Source of the DNA: Paraglaciecola sp. MB-3u-78
GTDB lineage: Bacteria; Pseudomonadota; Gammaproteobacteria; Enterobacterales; Alteromonadaceae
Length of the DNA: 64,000 nucleotides
Assembly (NCBI RefSeq): GCF_002835935.1
Contig: NZ_PJCF01000086.1
Span: 1 to 64,000, forward strand
Reading direction: 5' to 3'
The notes below the pieces were generated by a model, which was not told the DNA's origin, did no database searches, and saw only the letters and a list, made by a program, of their open reading frames with translations. Made by a program: the position numbers and the translations under genes. The first letter of the stretch is position 1, and each line of letters opens with the position of its first letter. This document shows positions 62,061 to 64,000 of this stretch, one piece after another.

Positions 62061-63991
62061 GTTTTTTTACTCTCGGTACTAGGTGGTTTAACTAAGCCGG
62101 CCAAGGATTCAACGTCAAGGATCATGGCAACTCCACCGTCCCCCATAATGGTGGCTCCCGCCACACCTGTTACCCGCTTATAATGTTTTTCTAAACTTTT
62201 TATCACTACCTGCTGCTGGCCCACTAAAGCGTCCACCAACAATGCAAAACGTTTTTTACTACTTTCAATCAGCACCACTATGGCTTTATCAGGCTCACTA
62301 ATGGCATTCTCGATTTCCATGGTTTTATGCAACGGTATCAGTGGCCAATACTGTTCTCTTATCCATAAAAGGTTGTCATTTGAGATGACTTTTATTTGAT
62401 CTTTAGAGGGTTGAATCGACTCGACAATATTCACTAGGGGTACCACAAATATTTGGTCGCCCACTGACACACACATGCCATCCACTATGGCTAAGGTCAG
62501 CGGTAAATGAATACGAAACACCGAGCCCTTGCCAAAGGATGATTCAATTTCAATGCGCCCGCCAATGGCTTCTATATTTCGTCTCACCACATCCATACCC
62601 ACGCCGCGTCCTGAGACATCTGTTACTTCAACTGCCGTTGAAAAACCGGCTTCAAAAATCAGGTCCCACACTTGGCTATCAGGCATGTTTGAGTCGTGTT
62701 CTAGTCCATTCTCAACTGCTTTGGATAAAATTCTTTCGCGGTTCAGACCCGCACCATCGTCGGTGATACTAATCTCTATGCTGCCACCACGCTGTTCGGC
62801 GCGTAAGATAACAGTACCGGTTTCAGACTTACCCGAGGCTAAGCGCTGTTCTACTGTTTCAATCCCGTGGTCAATGCTGTTTCTAACTAAGTGGGTCAGA
62901 GGGTCAACCAATTTTTCAATCATGCCTTTGTCGATTTCGGTGGTTCCACCTTCTATTTGTAAATCGACTTTTTTACCTAATTTGCTAGACAAATCTCGAA
63001 CCACTCGAGGAAAACGATTAAAGGTTACGCTAATAGGTAACATTCGCATTGACATGACTGACTCTTGAATTTCTCGGGTATTACGTTGTAATTCGGCTAA
63101 TGCGGTCTGTAATTTATCTTCTATCTCTCCCGTCACTTCAGAACCAATCATGGCCAACATCGATTGGGTAATAACCAATTCACCTACCAGATTGACTAGT
63201 GAGTCAATTTTTCCAGTGTCCACTCTAATTGAGGCGGACTCAGCTACTTTTTTGGGTTGTTCAGATACTTTTTGGGACGGGTTGTTTTTACTGGGAGTAG
63301 CCCTTGCAGATGCGTCCGAAGTCTTATCTTTGGCATTGGGGTTTCCGACATTTTTATCATGAAAACCATATGCCTTGTTGTTGTCTTGAGGTTTCATAGG
63401 CATGGTTTCAAAAAAGCCAAAGCCATCCTCATCAGCAGCTGCTTTTGGCTGTTCGACAAGTCCAAAATCGTCGACTTCACCACTAACGTTATCAGTTATG
63501 CTCTCAGGGGAAGAGTCTGCTGTATCGACCGGTGGGTCAGATTCAAATAAACCAAAACCTTCTATGTCATCAGAGTCGTGATCCGTTGTTTCTGCAGATG
63601 CATCCAGTCCACTTTCGTCTGCCAGCACTAACTCAAGGGTTTGAATGCCCGCATCAATGCTTTGTTGGTCGACCTCTTCTTTATTTTTATAGGTATCCAG
63701 TGTTTTTTTGAGCAAATCAACAGTTTCAAGTAATACATTCACCATAGCTTCATTTAGCTGGGTGGTCCCCTGGCGGGCTTTATCTAACAGGTTTTCCATT
63801 ATATGGGTCAAACCGGTTAACGCATCGAAGCCAAATATGCCACTACCGCCCTTAATAGAATGAGCGGCACGAAAAATACTATTTAGCTGTTCTGGATCTG
63901 GATGATTTAAATCCAGTTCCATCAGCTGTTGTTCCATGCTATCTAGATGCTCCTGACTTTCATCAAAGAACACACCATGGAACTGCTCCAT
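62057..63991 (-). CDS. cheA: Chemotaxis histidine kinase CheA
   Basis: In the 644-aa kinase the N-terminal HPt domain has the phosphorylated His44 in [18 protein letters not shown] long acidic linker with repeated FGLFESDPP / FGLVEQPK / FGFFETMP motifs (residues about 145-205) replaces a classical P2 domain. Then come the dimerisation helices ([20 protein letters not shown]), HATPase with [19 protein letters not shown] and [11 protein letters not shown], and the CheW-like regulatory end. The short FGLF-type repeats may be docking sites for CheY or CheB. The start ATG at 63991 lies 10 bases from the window end, so the operon promoter is outside. Confidence 0.95.
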   Translation of the reverse strand: MEQFHGVFFDESQEHLDSMEQQLMELDLNHPDPEQLNSIFRAAHSIKGGSGIFGFDALTGLTHIMENLLDKARQGTTQLNEAMVNVLLETVDLLKKTLDTYKNKEEVDQQSIDAGIQTLELVLADESGLDASAETTDHDSDDIEGFGLFESDPPVDTADSSPESITDNVSGEVDDFGLVEQPKAAADEDGFGFFETMPMKPQDNNKAYGFHDKNVGNPNAKDKTSDASARATPSKNNPSQKVSEQPKKVAESASIRVDTGKIDSLVNLVGELVITQSMLAMIGSEVTGEIEDKLQTALAELQRNTREIQESVMSMRMLPISVTFNRFPRVVRDLSSKLGKKVDLQIEGGTTEIDKGMIEKLVDPLTHLVRNSIDHGIETVEQRLASGKSETGTVILRAEQRGGSIEISITDDGAGLNRERILSKAVENGLEHDSNMPDSQVWDLIFEAGFSTAVEVTDVSGRGVGMDVVRRNIEAIGGRIEIESSFGKGSVFRIHLPLTLAIVDGMCVSVGDQIFVVPLVNIVESIQPSKDQIKVISNDNLLWIREQYWPLIPLHKTMEIENAISEPDKAIVVLIESSKKRFALLVDALVGQQQVVIKSLEKHYKRVTGVAGATIMGDGGVAMILDVESLAGLVKPPSTESKKT

Positions 63992-64000
63992 ATCAATAGA

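Overview
The window looks like chromosome of a marine gammaproteobacterium, probably an Alteromonadales member (Shewanella / Alteromonas / Paraglaciecola type). The reasons are the moderate to low G+C, the polysaccharide genes, the cheA-cheW-mcp-cheR-cheD-cheB order, the tRNA-Leu target and the IS families. I cannot name the genus from the sequence alone. Family names below come from motif recognition without any database search.

Layout. (1) 1-2.2 kb is the 5' part of a group II intron with its reverse transcriptase (minus strand), next to the 3' stump of an IS91-type transposase. (2) 2.3-11.7 kb is a plus-strand surface-polysaccharide operon: a beheaded rmlA, rmlD, rmlC, a DegT-type sugar aminotransferase, a GNAT acetyltransferase, a decayed first copy and an intact second copy of a PLP-enzyme/ATP-grasp pair, a Wzx-type flippase and a WecF-like (GT56) transferase. 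(3) 11.7-15.6 kb is an IS1111-group IS110 element whose transposase is split by an intact IS66 element with a perfect 8-bp target duplication. (4) 15.9-16.7 kb is an array of 187-bp repeats, each holding the last 13 bp of tRNA-Leu plus its terminator.

(5) 16.8-48.1 kb is an integrated genomic island of about 31.3 kb. It cuts a tRNA-Leu(CAA) gene exactly at the seven-base anticodon loop. The 3' half lies at the left edge, and the 5' half with the native promoter lies at the right edge. A complete tRNA-Leu is carried just inside the right end. From left to right the island holds an integrase; two micro-ORFs; a 655-aa protein of unknown function; a HEPN-like/LOTUS protein; a six-gene defence-type operon (WYL regulator, SNF2-type helicase with a DUF3883 nuclease-like end, Septu-like PtuA and PtuB, DUF1156 methyltransferase, DUF499 ATPase); a DUF3987 protein; a second recombinase with a double-AAA ATPase, DUF6641 and DUF2787 partners; and a 902-aa protein that appears to fuse a rolling-circle initiator to a UvrD helicase.

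(6) 48.6-52.4 kb holds a PAS/REC kinase scar, then a periplasmic solute-binding protein and a hybrid histidine kinase that seems to use an ATT start codon. (7) 52.6-64 kb is a minus-strand chemotaxis operon, cheA-cheW-mcp-cheR-cheD-cheB, followed by a degenerating tandem copy (cheA remnant, cheW, mcp, cheR remnant, cheD).

The two strongest candidates for an under-described system are the WYL-controlled helicase/Septu/methylase/DUF499 operon and the Rep-UvrD fusion on an island that replaces the tRNA it destroys.
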